Positions 1-11,106 of a stretch of 64,000 nt of DNA are shown here, in pieces. How positions within the stretch are numbered: the stretch's first letter is position 1; the number at the start of each line of letters is the position of its first letter. A model generated the notes under the pieces. It saw only the letters and a program-made list of their open reading frames with translations, was not told the DNA's origin and did not search any database. The DNA lies in contig CM028330.1 in assembly GCA_016647705.1 (NCBI GenBank), forward strand, positions 31,894,649 to 31,958,648, in the 5' to 3' direction. The position numbers and the translations under genes are program-made. The DNA is from Eucommia ulmoides. Taxonomy: Eukaryota > Streptophyta > Magnoliopsida > Garryales > Eucommiaceae.

Positions 1-804
1 ATTTATGTTATTATTGTTGTTGAATTCTAACTGTTAAATTTTATGAAATAATTATAATTATGTGGAAACTATGTCTAATACATGTTTATGTATTTAATTG
101 TTGCATTAAATTAGACCCTGACTTACAACCCCACAATTTTAATTACAGGACCGGTGGGAATGTAACTACGCCAAAAATTTTATTTGTATATAATATTTGT
201 AATAAATATATTATTATTTCTCCGTTGTAAAAAAATTGATGCGATAAATCGATAATTAAAAATTATCACCGAAATTTGTAAAATTTATCAGATTTTACCG
301 TTTAAAAAAAAATTGATTCGATGAAACGATAATTATAATTATCACCGTTGTTTGTAAAAATTTGATACTTATCCCTATATTGTTAATTCAGACTACTGGG
401 CATATTAGTAATCCACATATGGGTTGTTGATATCAAATATTATTATTATTTTATGTCGAATAAAAAAATTACTTATGGGGATAAATAATACATGTGTATG
501 TACCCATATGTTAATATGAGAAGCATTATATAAACCTATGCCAATCAAATAATGATAATATTAGTTGATATGTAATAATAGTGGCCCACATGGGCAACCA
601 CTCTGTCGCCGTCACTAGTTAAAATAATCCATTCATTTGATACTTTAATTCGCCATTATTTTAAAAATGAAAGATCAAAATTATTTGTAAAGAAAATTTG
701 ATATTTAATTATAAAATGAAATATTAGTCGTACGGGTTAGTGTTAATTCTCCGAGGGGAGAAACCGCGTGGAGGCCCTGGGAAACCGAGACATTACAGAA
801 TGGT
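1..804 (+). mobile_element. Ty3/gypsy LTR, 5' LTR of the old skeleton element (left end outside window)
   Basis: This stretch aligns base by base, with scattered substitutions, to most of the complete LTR at 13560-14704, for example through the blocks at 20-70 and 770-797. It is therefore the 5' LTR of the same element. The LTR is interrupted at 804 by the Athila-type element and resumes at 6239. There is no coding capacity. The LTR start (TGTAATATCC in the 3' copy) lies outside the window. Confidence 0.75.
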
Positions 805-2491
805 TGTACAACGAGGATTTAAGCGCTTGCGTATATGACTACTCGCAAGTGTATGAGGTCAAAGTTTTAGTATAGTGTGATCGTGAAAGATCAAGTTATC
901 GTATCCACAGGGATTAGTATCGTTACTATCGAATACCGTGTTTGTTGTGACCGAACTTTATCTAAGCTAAAAACAAATGTATTTAATTAATTAAACTAAT
1001 ACTAATATATCCTAAATTAACTATACTAATATGCTAATATGTTTTAGGGTGAAGAATTGCCTAGGGATTAACGTGTTTAAAAATACGTGTTCGATTTCGA
1101 TTTACTCACGTTTATTTTGTTCGACCTATTTGACAACCTCGGTACATAAACTCCACCGCCACCTCTCCCAAGTGTAAGACGGGGGAATACATGACTTCGA
1201 GTCAGTGAAGAAGTCCTCCTCAACGTCTTAACGACCCTAGGTCACGTGAGTCTCACCCAGCGTCATTGATTGCACACAATCTAACTCCCTCCCGGGTTAT
1301 TGGATCGTCGCGTTGTATTTACCCTATCTACAATCTCCGTTCTAAAACTCTCTCGCCACCTCTCCCAAGTGTAAGACGAGGGATATAACGCAACGTCGAG
1401 TCAACGAAGAAATCCCTCTCAACGTCTTAACGACCCTAGGTAGCGTGAGTCTTGCCCCAACGTCATCAATTGTCCACGATTCAAACCCCAACCAAGTTAT
1501 AGAATCGTGGCGTTTGTTTACCCATATCCAAATCCGGGGTTTGTCAAAATCCTATATTCTCCATTTATCTAACTAATCATGATAAACAAACAATACGATA
1601 AATACAATCAAACTATGAAGAACAATCACAAACGAAATACCGAAATCATCCAAACAACGTATTTATAAATATAATATTAATCCCTACTACAATCCATATT
1701 TAACTTGTGTCCATAGCCGCATATACAATAAAATAATGAGCTAAATATGTTCACATGATCCTAAAATAAAGAAATAAGGAAAAACAATCGAAGAACTTAG
1801 CTTCTTCCGAAGATAAACAGCTAAGAACGCTCAATGATCGATTTTTCGTCTTCTCCACTTTGGGATGTGATCTCTATCTCTAAAACTCCTAAACTATAGC
1901 CTAAATATAGCCTAAGGTGTCCAAATGGATTGGGGGGGGGGGCTCAATAAAAGAGGAGAAGGAATGGTATTTATAAGCAAAAGATCTCAAAATATCTAAA
2001 TAAAATATCTAGGTTGTGCAAAGGCTCATCGTCGCGGTGGTGGGATTCACCGCTGCAACAGTGAATAGGTCGGTTCAATGATCGCTGCGGTGATGAAGAC
2101 AGCGGTGGCTAGAAAGAACATTCTACTGGATCACCGCTGCGGCGGTGGGCTGTCAGTAGCCTACTTCTATTTTTCTGTTTCTTCACCGCTGCGGCGGTGG
2201 AATTCACCGCTGCGGTCGTGGTCCGTCAGTAGCATTTTGCCTTTCTCAGCATCTTCACCACCACGGCAGTGGTCTAGACACAGTTTTGCCTCCGAGCTTA
2301 TTTTTTTACCGTTCTTCGATCGCTTTTGGTTCGATCTCACTGTTTTCGCTCCAGCTTCCTATCTTTTTGCCCCACACACCTGATTTATACAAAAAGTAAG
2401 AAAACTAATTAAAACGTAATAAAATACTATATAAACACTCGAAAACGAACTTAATTCGGTTTGAAAATATGTAGGTGGACCACACCTATCA
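805..2491 (-). repeat. 3' LTR of the non-autonomous Athila-type element
   Basis: The ends on the minus strand are TGATAGGTGT at 2491 and a terminal TACA at 805. A TATA-like box lies at 1969-1978, read on the minus strand as CTTATAAATA. Immediately upstream of it, at 2027-2271, are seven copies of a 16-bp GC-rich palindrome. A CTCGGGAGAGG-like tract around 1160-1200 and 1350-1400 is shared with the LTRs at 41023 and 52299. Short ORFs here (2078-2383, 2359-2604) cross LTR sequence and are not genes. Confidence 0.85.
2027..2271. promoter_or_regulatory. Array of seven GC-rich palindromes upstream of the LTR TATA box
   Basis: Variants of CACCGCYGCGGCGGTG start at 2027, 2048, 2080, 2132, 2184, 2205 and 2256, giving spacings of 21, 32, 52, 52, 21 and 51 bp. 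The copy at 2132 is nearly a perfect 16-bp dyad. The intervening sequence is not palindromic. A role as a protein-binding array is inferred from symmetry, spacing and position in U3. Confidence 0.6.
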
Positions 2492-2528
2492 AATACCCCC
2501 AAACTTGGAATTTGGCTAGTCCTCAAGC
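2492..2528 (-). other. Polypurine tract region of the Athila-type element
   Basis: Read on the minus strand, CCAAGTTTGGGGGTATT runs directly into the LTR start. The autonomous relative at 52281-52298 has the same block (CCAAGTTTGGGGGTCTT) in the same place, preceded by GAGGACTAGC in both. This is the expected plus-strand DNA priming site. Confidence 0.8.
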
Positions 2529-4340
2529 CAAACACACACACGAAAATGAAAAAAATAAAATAAATTGAATTAAATAACAAACAACCTAAAAACAATCTAA
2601 ACATAACAACATGCGAGTTTTTACTTCTTCTAACAACCTATTTATTTTTCCTTCAACAAACGCCAATTATTTCGAGTTCAGGTGGTAACACACAGCATGT
2701 AATGTTCTAGAATTTTTGACATGCAATAATGGTGAACGCTATTCTAGATCATGTAAACGTGTTAGTGCAAGATTTAATAATATGGCTATACAACGATCGG
2801 ATTGGATTATCCTCCAACGAAATTTATGAGTTAAGGATTATAAGCTGGATTGGGGTCCACTTTCCACTAATTTAGGTTTAGTAGTTCATGAAGATCATTA
2901 GGACTTGGTTCAGTTTTGGTATAATTGGCCAAGGGTAATTTGGAATAGAAAATGGGTTAACGTTGTTAACTTAACGTTACCCAAGGCTCAATGCTTGGCA
3001 TATTTACTCTCGAACCCCCATATATAGATTGGAAACAATCCCGAACATGCATTTAAGACCGACATACTCATTTATCAAAAAGAAACAGAAAATAAACTGT
3101 ATTTACATTTGATTCTTTTTTTTTTTTTTTTTTTTTTTTTTCTTTTCAACGAACACACCCCCAAACTTATTTGATTGTTACAATTGAAGGGGTATGTGAA
3201 ATACAAATAAAAAACGATAAGTGAGTACTCAAATACCAAACCAATTAGAAGTTCTCCCTAAACCCAACTGCTCACATCAAGAAGCATTTACAATTGCTAA
3301 CTTGATTCACTCAAATGTACCTTTAAATTCAGCGTTTTAGGTTTGGAAAAAGATCCACCAGCCATGGTATTAGTTTATGTGTTCTGAATTGAAATTGCAT
3401 TTAGGCTTCGATAGGGTAACGAGGGATAAACATGTATCAAGGTAGGTTTAAAAAGGCTCAAGCGACAAAACAACTGCCTAAATGACGTCTCCTGAACTAC
3501 CTCGCCTAGTATTTCGCCTCAAGCTTCCCCTCAATCAAGTTCTAGAATCCTTAATGTGTCATGAATTTGGTTAATCGATAATTTTCCTTAAATTAATTGA
3601 ATAACTATACATTGAGTCTATGTGCTCGTGTGAATTAGGATCTACAATAATTTTTACCAAAAAGCATAGTCAATACACACGGAATCACACATGCATGGGT
3701 ATTACCCTTGACCTCGAAAACAGCCAGGGATAATTATCATCATCGAGTAACAACCCAGATGAATGCAAAACTCAAAATATAACACAACGACACAAAAACA
3801 TAAACACATTCTAACCTAAACACACATGCAATACGGGAAAACAATAACACATAAACTAACAATACTAAATACTACACATCACTTCTGAACTTAAGACGGA
3901 CAATGTCCTCAGCGAACCCAATCATCATTCTCAACATATTGAATTAAAGCATGCTGACAAAGGGTGTTTAGAACACTTATGTGGGAGGCGAGAGGATCTC
4001 TCATCCGAATCAAGTCGAATGTGACGGATTTAACTTATTTAACCTTGGGTTGCCTCCCAAGAAGTGCGTGGTTTAATGTCCACGGCCCAACATTTTCAGA
4101 ACGCCCTCAAGCTTGGCGAGGTTTTGCTTTGAATGACTCAATCTTTCAACGAAACGCCTCATCGGCTTATGTGCTTGGCCAAGCAACATAAAACGGATTG
4201 GAATCCCGTCGAAAGGGATGCATCAATACCCGTCGATCTAACATCGCCAAGTACCCTGCATTGGAAACAAAAACAAAACTATAAATAAAACTTATATACA
4301 AAGAAATGCCAAAAGTAAAATTAAGTCATTTACACACAAT
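2529..4340 (-). mobile_element. Non-coding interior of the Athila-type derivative (post-pol region)
   Basis: The minus-strand sequence at 3415-3540 aligns with 51221-51350 of the autonomous Athila-type element (the shared tract runs from AGGCTTGAGGC to TTATCCCTCG). The block at 4041-4080, read on the minus strand as CTTCTTGGGAGGCAACCCAAGG, resembles the sequence that follows pol in Athila elements. A poly-T run lies at 3118-3141. The ORF at 3964-4191 has no recognisable domain and I do not call it a gene. No RT, integrase or Gag motif is visible on either strand. Confidence 0.7.
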
Positions 4341-4359
4341 ATTGATAATAACCACAAAA

Positions 4360-4576
4360 CAATGCCCGACAATCGTTACCAAAAACTTGGTTACGATCTT
4401 CGAGAACTGAATTCGCCTAACGACCAATCCCAAGCAACGGTGACAAAAACTTGGTGCAATAACGGGACTAGAATACGATACACTTGCTTCTCCTATCTAA
4501 AACTTAAGTCCTGAGCTGTTACCACGTTTCTCCGACAATAACATCAAAACAATCTCCGGCAACGACGCAAAAAACT
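4360..4576 (-). other. Three degenerate Asp-tRNA-type primer-binding sequences in tandem
   Basis: Next to the 5' LTR, the minus strand reads GCGTCGTTGCCGGAGA (about 4545-4570), close to TGGCGCCGTTGCCGGGGA, the Athila primer site seen intact at 42636. Two further copies follow, each with a leading CAAGTTTTTG: CACCGTTGCTTGGGAT (about 4427-4455) and GTAACGATTGTCGGGCAT (about 4360-4392). Only the first is at the position expected for priming. Confidence 0.6.
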
Positions 4577-6238
4577 TGTACGACGAGGATTTAATCGCTC
4601 GCGTATATGACTACTCGCAAGTGTATAAGGTCAAAGTTTTAGTATAGTGTGATCATGAAAGATCGGATTATCGTATCCACAGGGATTAGTGTCGTTACTA
4701 TCAAATATCACGTTTGTCGTGACCTAACTTTATCTAAGCGAAAAACAAATGTATTTAATTAATTAAACTAATACTAATATAACCTAAATTAACTACACTA
4801 ATATGCTAATATGTTTTAGGGTGAAAAATTACCTAGGGATTAACGTGTTTACAAATACGTGTTCGAATTCGATTTACTCACGTTTACGTTGTTCGACCTA
4901 TTTGACAACCTCGGTACGTAAACTCCACCACCATCTCTCCCGAGTGTAAGACGGGAGAATACATGACTTTGAGTCAACGAAGAAGTCCCCATCAACGTCT
5001 TAACGACCCTAGGTCACGTGAGTCTCGTCCAGCGTCATTGATTGCACACAATCTAACTCCCTCCTGGGTTATTGGATTGTCGCATTGTATTTACCCTATT
5101 GACAATCTCCGTTCTAAAACTTCCTCGCCACCTCTCCCGAGTGTAAGACAAAGGATATAATGCAACTTTGAGTCAACAAAGAAGTCTCCCTCAACATCTT
5201 AACGACCCTAGGTAGCGTGAGTCTTGCCCCAACGTCATCGATTGTCCACGATTCGAACCCCGACCGGGTTATAGAATCGTGGCGTTTGTTTACCCATATC
5301 CAAATCCAGGGTTTGTCAAAATCCCGTATTCTCCATTTATCTAACTAAACATGATAAACAAACAATACGATAAATACAACCAAACTACGAAGAACAATCA
5401 CAAACGAAACACCGAAATCATCCAAACAACGTATTTATAAATATAATGTTAATCCCTACTATAATCCATATTTAACTCGTGTCCATAACCGCATATACAA
5501 TAAAATAGCGAGCTAAACATGTTCACATGATCCTAAGATAAAGAAATAAGGAAAACCAATCGAAGAACTTAGCCTCGTCCGAAGATAAACCGCTAAGAAT
5601 GCTCAACGATCGATTCGCAGTCTTTTCCACTTCGGGATGTGAGCTCCACCTCTAAAACTCCTAAACCATAGCCTAAATATGGCTTAAGGTGCCCAAATGG
5701 CCGGGGGGCTCAAGAAAGGGGGAGAGATAATGATATTTATAAGCAAAAGATCTCAAAATATCTAAATAAAATATCTAGGCTGTGCAGAGGCTCACCGCCG
5801 CGGCGGTGGGATTCACTGCTGCGACGGTGAGTAGGTCGGTTCAATGATCGCTGCGGCGATGAAGACAACGATGGCTAGGAAGAACATTCTACTGGATCAC
5901 CGCCGCGGCGGTGGGCTTTTAGTAGCCTATTTCTGTTTCTCTGTTTCTTCACCATTGCGACGGTGGTTCGTTAGTAGCATTTTGCCTTTCTCAGCATTTT
6001 CACCACTGCGGCGGTGGGCTTGTTTCATAGTTTTGCCTCCGAGCTTATTTTTTCACCATTCTTCGATCGTTTTTGGTTTGATCTCATCGTTTTCGCTCTA
6101 GTTTCTTATCTTTTTGTCCCACACATCTGATTTATACAAAAAGTAAGAAAACTAATTAAAACGTAATAAAATACTATATAAACGCTCAAAAACTAATTTA
6201 ATTCGGTTTGAAAATATGTAGGTGGATCACACCTATTA
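4577..6238 (-). repeat. 5' LTR of the non-autonomous Athila-type element
   Basis: It is homologous to 805-2491 over its whole length, with many substitutions and one fewer palindrome. The palindromes start at 5793, 5814, 5846, 5898, 5950 and 6001. The copies at 5793 and 5898 are perfect 16-bp dyads. The terminal CA on the plus strand has decayed to TA at 6237-6238. ORF 5844-6101 is LTR sequence, not a gene. Confidence 0.85.
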
Positions 6239-6334
6239 ATGGTATTAGAGCAAAATTATTAGTAATACTAATTTATTTATAAATGGTAAAATATTTAGTG
6301 TAGAATTATCTATAGGAGAAATCGAGTCGTTACA
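6239..6334 (+). repeat. Right-hand remainder of the interrupted gypsy 5' LTR
   Basis: It continues the LTR broken at 804 and matches 14590-14704 of the 3' LTR, ending in the same GTCGTTACA. It begins with the second copy of the ATGGT target duplication. Confidence 0.75.
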
Positions 6335-6335
6335 G

Positions 6336-6350
6336 TTGGTATAAGAGTAG
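6336..6350 (+). other. Primer-binding site, initiator Met-tRNA type
   Basis: TTGGTATAAGAGTAGG directly follows the LTR end. It resembles TGGTATCAGAGC, the common plant retrotransposon site for Met-tRNA, with two or three changes. Confidence 0.6.
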
Positions 6351-6412
6351 GTTTGCGACCGCCTTAGATTTGGGATATGGTACCTGTTACTCATAATAAG
6401 TGAAGTAATACT

Positions 6413-6448
<36 letters not shown>

Positions 6449-6682
6449 TATAACTCATTAATTCAAAAAAAAATATCAATATGGAAAGTAATATCCACTT
6501 CCTTCGTTTGTAATGCTAATTATTCACTAATTATCCTTTTTCCTGATTTTTTTTTTTCAGTACTATCATTATGAACAGTCATTTATAAAGTTATTCCAGT
6601 AGCATTCCACTGTCTATTTTTGTAGAGAATATCATTGTTCTTTCCTCCCTATTTTTCTTTTTCTGAAAAATGTTAGACAAAG
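6351..6682. other. Non-coding leader with an (AT)n microsatellite
   Basis: An AT dinucleotide run lies at about 6417-6446 and differs by 2 bp between the two copies of the large duplication. I see no gene or conserved motif in the rest. Confidence 0.5.
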
Positions 6683-7125
6683 GTGGCATTTGGTACGCAG
6701 GATTTAAGATGGGATTGGAATGATCATGGGAATGGTCATTCCATTCCTATGTTTGATACATAGGATTTAATCACATTCACATTACTAAGGAATCTCTAAT
6801 CCCACAAAGTATGGGATTAACCAATACCAAGATGAACTTGGTATTTGTTAATCCCAATTATATAAGATTAGGTTTTAATCAATAATTAGCCAAAAAACGA
6901 GACCAAATACTAAATAAATATTTAAATTCAAATGAAATTTAATTAAATTAACTATTATACCGTTTGAAAATTCAATAAAATTACTATTTTACCCTTTGAT
7001 GTCATTTTCAATATCACATGTAATCCCATTCGTCACCAAACATAAGAATGGTAATTACCATTCCATTTCATTACCATACTAATTTCAATTCTATTGTCAT
7101 TCCATTCCAACGTATCAAACGCAGT
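6683..7125. mobile_element. MITE-like element with terminal inverted repeats
   Basis: The left end GGCATTTGGTACGCAGGATT and the inverted right end TGCGTTTGATACGTTGGAAT are imperfect inverted repeats that enclose about 440 bp of non-coding sequence. The inner parts also fold: GGAATGGTCATTCCATTCC near the left and similar blocks near 7040-7110. I could not settle the target duplication. Length and ends fit a PIF/Harbinger-like or hAT-like MITE. The second copy is at 29112-29554. Confidence 0.5.
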
Positions 7126-7518
7126 GAAAGTGTGCAGTGGAAATAATTTTTCCCGTTAGATGTAGTTTTCAAATGTGGCAGGAGCAGGACTTATAACTAC
7201 AAAAGGAAATTATTTATCATGTTTGCCTCTGCGAACCCAACTCACTTCTAGATTAACTTTTATATATTAATCTAATTTTCAAAGCCAAATTCTAATCACG
7301 GTGCATGGAATTACTTTGGAGCTCAAACTCAATTACTAACAGCATAAAATATTATGCCTTGACAACATAGTGTACATTAGCTTTTATCCTTTCCCTATCA
7401 GCTCACCTTTTATGTGCTTAATTTGACAGTGGTGTTTGGGAATCGAAAGCGTAAATCTAGAGTAGGAATCTTTCTCCCTCACTGTATCTTCCTGGCTGAG
7501 AATTCTTCTAGATAATAA
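7126..7518. other. Interior of old gypsy element, no recognisable gene
   Basis: Non-coding AT-rich sequence between two MITE-like insertions. No domain, repeat or motif that I can name. Confidence 0.4.
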
Positions 7519-8080
7519 GGTGGCGTTTGGTAACCGTTTCTGTTTCTATTCCAGCAGTGGGATGGGATGGGATGAGAATTTTGTTTCCTTCTTGGGAGTA
7601 GAATTGCGTCTGGTAATGATAATTTTTTTTTTTTTTAATAGAATTGCGTTTGGTAACGATTTTATCTTGAAACCAATTTTTTTTTTTTTTTTTTTTGTGA
7701 GTTTTTTTTTTTGTTTTGTTTTGGCGGAGGTGGCGGCGACGGTGGCCCGCTACCGGAGATGGCCGGCGACGGTCACCGCAGGTTCCTGGAGGTGGCCGGC
7801 GACGCAAGCCGGCATCCAGCAGCGGCGGACGGCGGCGGGTGGTGGTCAGCCGGCGTATGAACAGTGCCCAGTGATTTTGAAAATGGAATGGAAATTATGA
7901 GAAATAACTTTTTTTTGTTTCTCATTTCTTAAAAAAAAAAAAAAAATGGGCACAATTCTCAAATGAGAATGAAATGGAAACGAAAACAAAAATTACCAAA
8001 CACTATTCCCAAACAAAATTCCCAAAAATCTGGGAATGGAATGGGAAATTCTGGGAAGGAATGGGTTACCAAACGGGGCC
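7519..8080. mobile_element. MITE-like element with Harbinger-type ends and a GC-rich insert
   Basis: The ends GGTGGCGTTTGGTAACC and, inverted, GGCCCCGTTTGGTAACC match at 14 of 17 positions. The flanks are TAA on the left and TAT on the right, compatible with a decayed 3-bp TWA target duplication. The outer parts are rich in GGAATGG and TTCCCA blocks. The centre (about 7720-7855) is strongly GC-rich, unlike everything around it, and is bounded by poly-T tracts, so it may be captured gene sequence. The ORFs at 7520-7900 and 7508-7807 are products of this composition, not genes. The second copy is at 29948-30510. Confidence 0.6.
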
Positions 8081-8243
8081 TATAACTCTTGTCTATGTGT
8101 TTCTGCTTTTATCTTTTTCCTTCTTATTTCATATTATACATTCTCCTCGAGTGAGAATTCTAATTTCGTTTAGTTTTCACTGAGCACAGGTGAAATGATC
8201 ATTATTTCACTTTGCCCCCATTATATATACTTCAGAGTACTTT
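8081..8243. other. Short interval before the solo LTR
   Basis: Unclassified AT-rich sequence ending with the ACTTT target duplication of the next insertion (8239-8243). Confidence 0.4.
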
Positions 8244-8898
8244 TGTCACACCCCGCCCCGAACACCCGTCACCATGGGGCCGGCATGACTTCAACGTGAC
8301 ATCATTTGACCGACTAACCAACCCACTACACAACAATATACAAAATTTAATCTATACATTATATACATAATTTGAAACTATAGGGATACACCTGTCCCAA
8401 ATTATAAGAACAACAAAATAAATCTCATGAACCTCCCTTAGGTTCACCTCTGACAGCTCGTCTCAAAAGACACTCATATGACTCCAACGCATGACCCGCA
8501 TGACTCTATCTAGCCAGTAGGAGACCGACTCACTCTTAGCTATTTCACCTGCGGGTGTACTGCCTTCTTAGTAAAAATATTTTAAAATAATGCTTCATTC
8601 TATAACATCTAAATGGATCAAGCGTAAATATATAAACACCACATAACTCGTAAAATATCCAGTATATAAAAAGTGAAAATAAAGCGATATAGATAAGTTC
8701 CATTCAAATCCAACTAGTATAAAATCATACCAATCACCATAATAAATAATAAATCACCCAATATAAGTAAAACATCACAACTCAAACACAACATACACTG
8801 GCTAGCCATAGTGATCGTTTTAACCTCACAATCGGGAGTTGCAACGGTACCGTACCATCTGTAGGATATGCCTTCCTACCGGAACAAATGACCATATG

Positions 8899-9108
8899 CA
8901 CCGACCACCCATCAGACAGGTCATAATATCAATATCCACATGCCGGACCACCCATCGGTTGGATGTAATATTAATAATCATCTGCCGAACCACCCATCGA
9001 CAGGATATAATATCAATAATCGTCTGTCGGACCGCCCATCGGCAAGACATAACATCAACAATCATCTGCCGAACCGCCCATTGGCAGGACATAAAATCAA
9101 TAATATCA
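8899..9108. repeat. 42-bp tandem repeat, five copies
   Basis: Units start at about 8899, 8941, 8983, 9025 and 9067, each reading like TGCCGAACCACCCATCGAC followed by AGGATATAATATCAATAATC. The period of 42 is a multiple of three, which explains the three overlapping open frames here. There is no CRISPR-like alternation of conserved repeat and unique spacer. Confidence 0.85.
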
Positions 9109-9739
9109 TCAAATCAATAACATCATCCCCAACTACAACTCAATAAAAATCAACGCTCTGCCGAAGCAGATAAAATCAACAATATCATCAAATCGATAAC
9201 AACATCATCAAATCAACAACATCAATAACTTCGTCTTCTCAATATCGTCAAAATCCCCAACATCTACCTCTTTTTCTCCAAAAACTGACTTTTAATCTGA
9301 AAATCATATTTTTGGTTTTCGTTTGAAAATCGTCTAATTTCAACAAAACTATTTTTTTCAACTTCCTTTTAAAACACTATAATTTAACGAAATTCATTTC
9401 CTCAACTCATCCAAAACTTGTTTGATCCATATCATTTATAAAATTATACAATCCAAGTAAAACTATTTTACACACACATTTATATATATAAAAATAGTTT
9501 GGCAAGAAGACAGTACACTCACCCGATAATCCGCATTCACAAGCTCCTCCGACTCTCCGCTTTTGATTCTTCGGTAAGTGTGAACCTATTTGTTACAGGG
9601 CCTAAAATTAATATTTTAGGTAAACATAACTTAATCATGAATTGTAGACCCTAAATTTCGTAATTTCCTATTCCTCGCGCTTTATTATGAAATTTACTAT
9701 ATCGATCTATTTCCTATTGCCATTTTCAATTTAGATATT

Positions 9740-9778
<39 letters not shown>

Positions 9779-10385
9779 GAAGTTCAAAATTCTACCTTTT
9801 TCAAATTTTTCCGTCGACTGCGAGATTGGATCATTAATTTTAGTGGGGTGGTTTGTGCAAATTTCCCTTTTCTTTCTCTTTTTTTTTCTCGCCTGTTTGC
9901 TGTTCTGCCTCCCTGTTTGCTGTTCTGCCTCCCTGTTTGCTGTTTTCCGTTTTGAATCCAGCCCACCGACATTCTCTCTCTCACTAACTCTTACTCTCAC
10001 TCCGACGATCCACACATACACATCGCCGAACGACAACACCACCGGCCGAACAACACACGCACATACAGCTACACACGACGACACACACACACATTCCGGA
10101 TGAGTAGAACACACACACAGAGTTCATACAAACACACATATACGTGACAACCCACACCGATGACACCCCACGACCATCCACCGTCGAACCACTTTACTAC
10201 CACCCAAAACCAACGACCCACACATACTGATCATAGCTCCAAACCACAATAGAAAACAGAGGGCACACCTTTACTGGCGATGGAGCACACGCCGGACTTC
10301 ACTCTCTCTCTCTTCGTTATAGTCGCCGGTGATCAAAACCCACACAAACTGACCGAACGTCCACCGATGGCATAACCAGAAAACA

Positions 10386-10649
10386 CACACATACACACAT
10401 ATACATCATCACATGCAAACCCACATGATTTCCGACCACCAATCACTTACTGGCAAATCCCACCGCCAACTCTCTCTCTCTCGTCGTTTTTCTGTTTCAG
10501 TCCCCTGATAGTCGACCAACGACAACTCTCAAAACCACTGCCGGTGAACCCCATATGATCGACGACAAAATCCCACTAGCGGTTCTCCCTCTCTTTCTTC
10601 TTTCTCTCTTCGGCTTTGGATTTATTCTTCGTCCTCTCCCGATTTTCTT

Positions 10650-10687
<38 letters not shown>

Positions 10688-11024
10688 AAAGAGAAAAACG
10701 AGTGGCGGAGGAGGTGGCCACATGGCCGGTTTATATATATACATACACACATATACATCATCTCACGCAAACCCACATAATTTCCGACCACCAATCACTT
10801 ACTAGCAACTCCCACCGCCGACTCTCTCTCTCTCGCCGTTTTTCTGTTTCAGTCCCCTGATAGTCGACCAACGACAACTCTCAAACCACCGCCGGCAAAC
10901 CCCATACGATCGATGACAAAATCCCACTGGAGGTCCTCCCTCTCTTTCTTCTTTCTCTTCCTCTCTCTTTCCCGTTTTTCCTCTTTCTTTCTTCGGCTCT
11001 AGATTTGTTCTTCTTCCTCTCCCG

Positions 11025-11089
<65 letters not shown>
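10386..11089. repeat. 352-bp tandem duplication inside the solo LTR
   Basis: TTTCCGACCACCAATCACTT occurs at about 10429 and 10781, and the flanking sequence (CAGTCCCCTGATAGTCGACC onward) is repeated in the same order. The two units differ by scattered substitutions and by the length of the CT and AT tracts at their 3' ends. Confidence 0.8.

Positions 11090-11105
<16 letters not shown>
11027..11105. repeat. (TC)n-(TA)n-(GA)n self-complementary microsatellite
   Basis: About 33 bp of TC, 26 bp of TA and 20 bp of GA lie in direct succession, so the tract can fold on itself as a perfect hairpin. The copy at 33459-33535 differs slightly in length. Confidence 0.9.

Positions 11106-11106
<1 letters not shown>

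Larger units (their letters stand above)
805..6238 (-). mobile_element. Non-autonomous Athila-type LTR retrotransposon, both LTRs and TSD present
   Basis: On the minus strand the order is 5' LTR (4577-6238), primer-site region, a 2.1-kb interior and 3' LTR (805-2491). The LTR start reads TGATAGGTGT, as in the autonomous Athila-type element at 41023, and the polypurine region is also shared. The 5-bp target duplication ATGGT flanks it exactly (800-804 and 6239-6243). The interior has no gag, pol or third ORF; it joins the leader to post-pol sequence, so the element is a large-deletion derivative that would need proteins from a relative. It sits inside the 5' LTR of the skeleton gypsy element. 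The LTRs differ by several percent, so the insertion is old. A second copy lies at 23236-28669. Confidence 0.9.

Noticed and set aside
7508-7900. 99- and 126-codon ORFs on opposite strands
   Set aside because: They consist of poly-T/poly-A translations plus the GC-rich core of a MITE; no domain and no codon structure.
8839-9146. Overlapping open frames on both strands, and CRISPR-like regularity
   Set aside because: This is a 42-bp head-to-tail tandem repeat with no unique spacers. The frames stay open only because 42 is divisible by three.
9731-10114. 127-codon minus-strand ORF with Cys/Val-rich start
   Set aside because: It is a translation of CA/AT microsatellites and low-complexity tracts inside the solo LTR.
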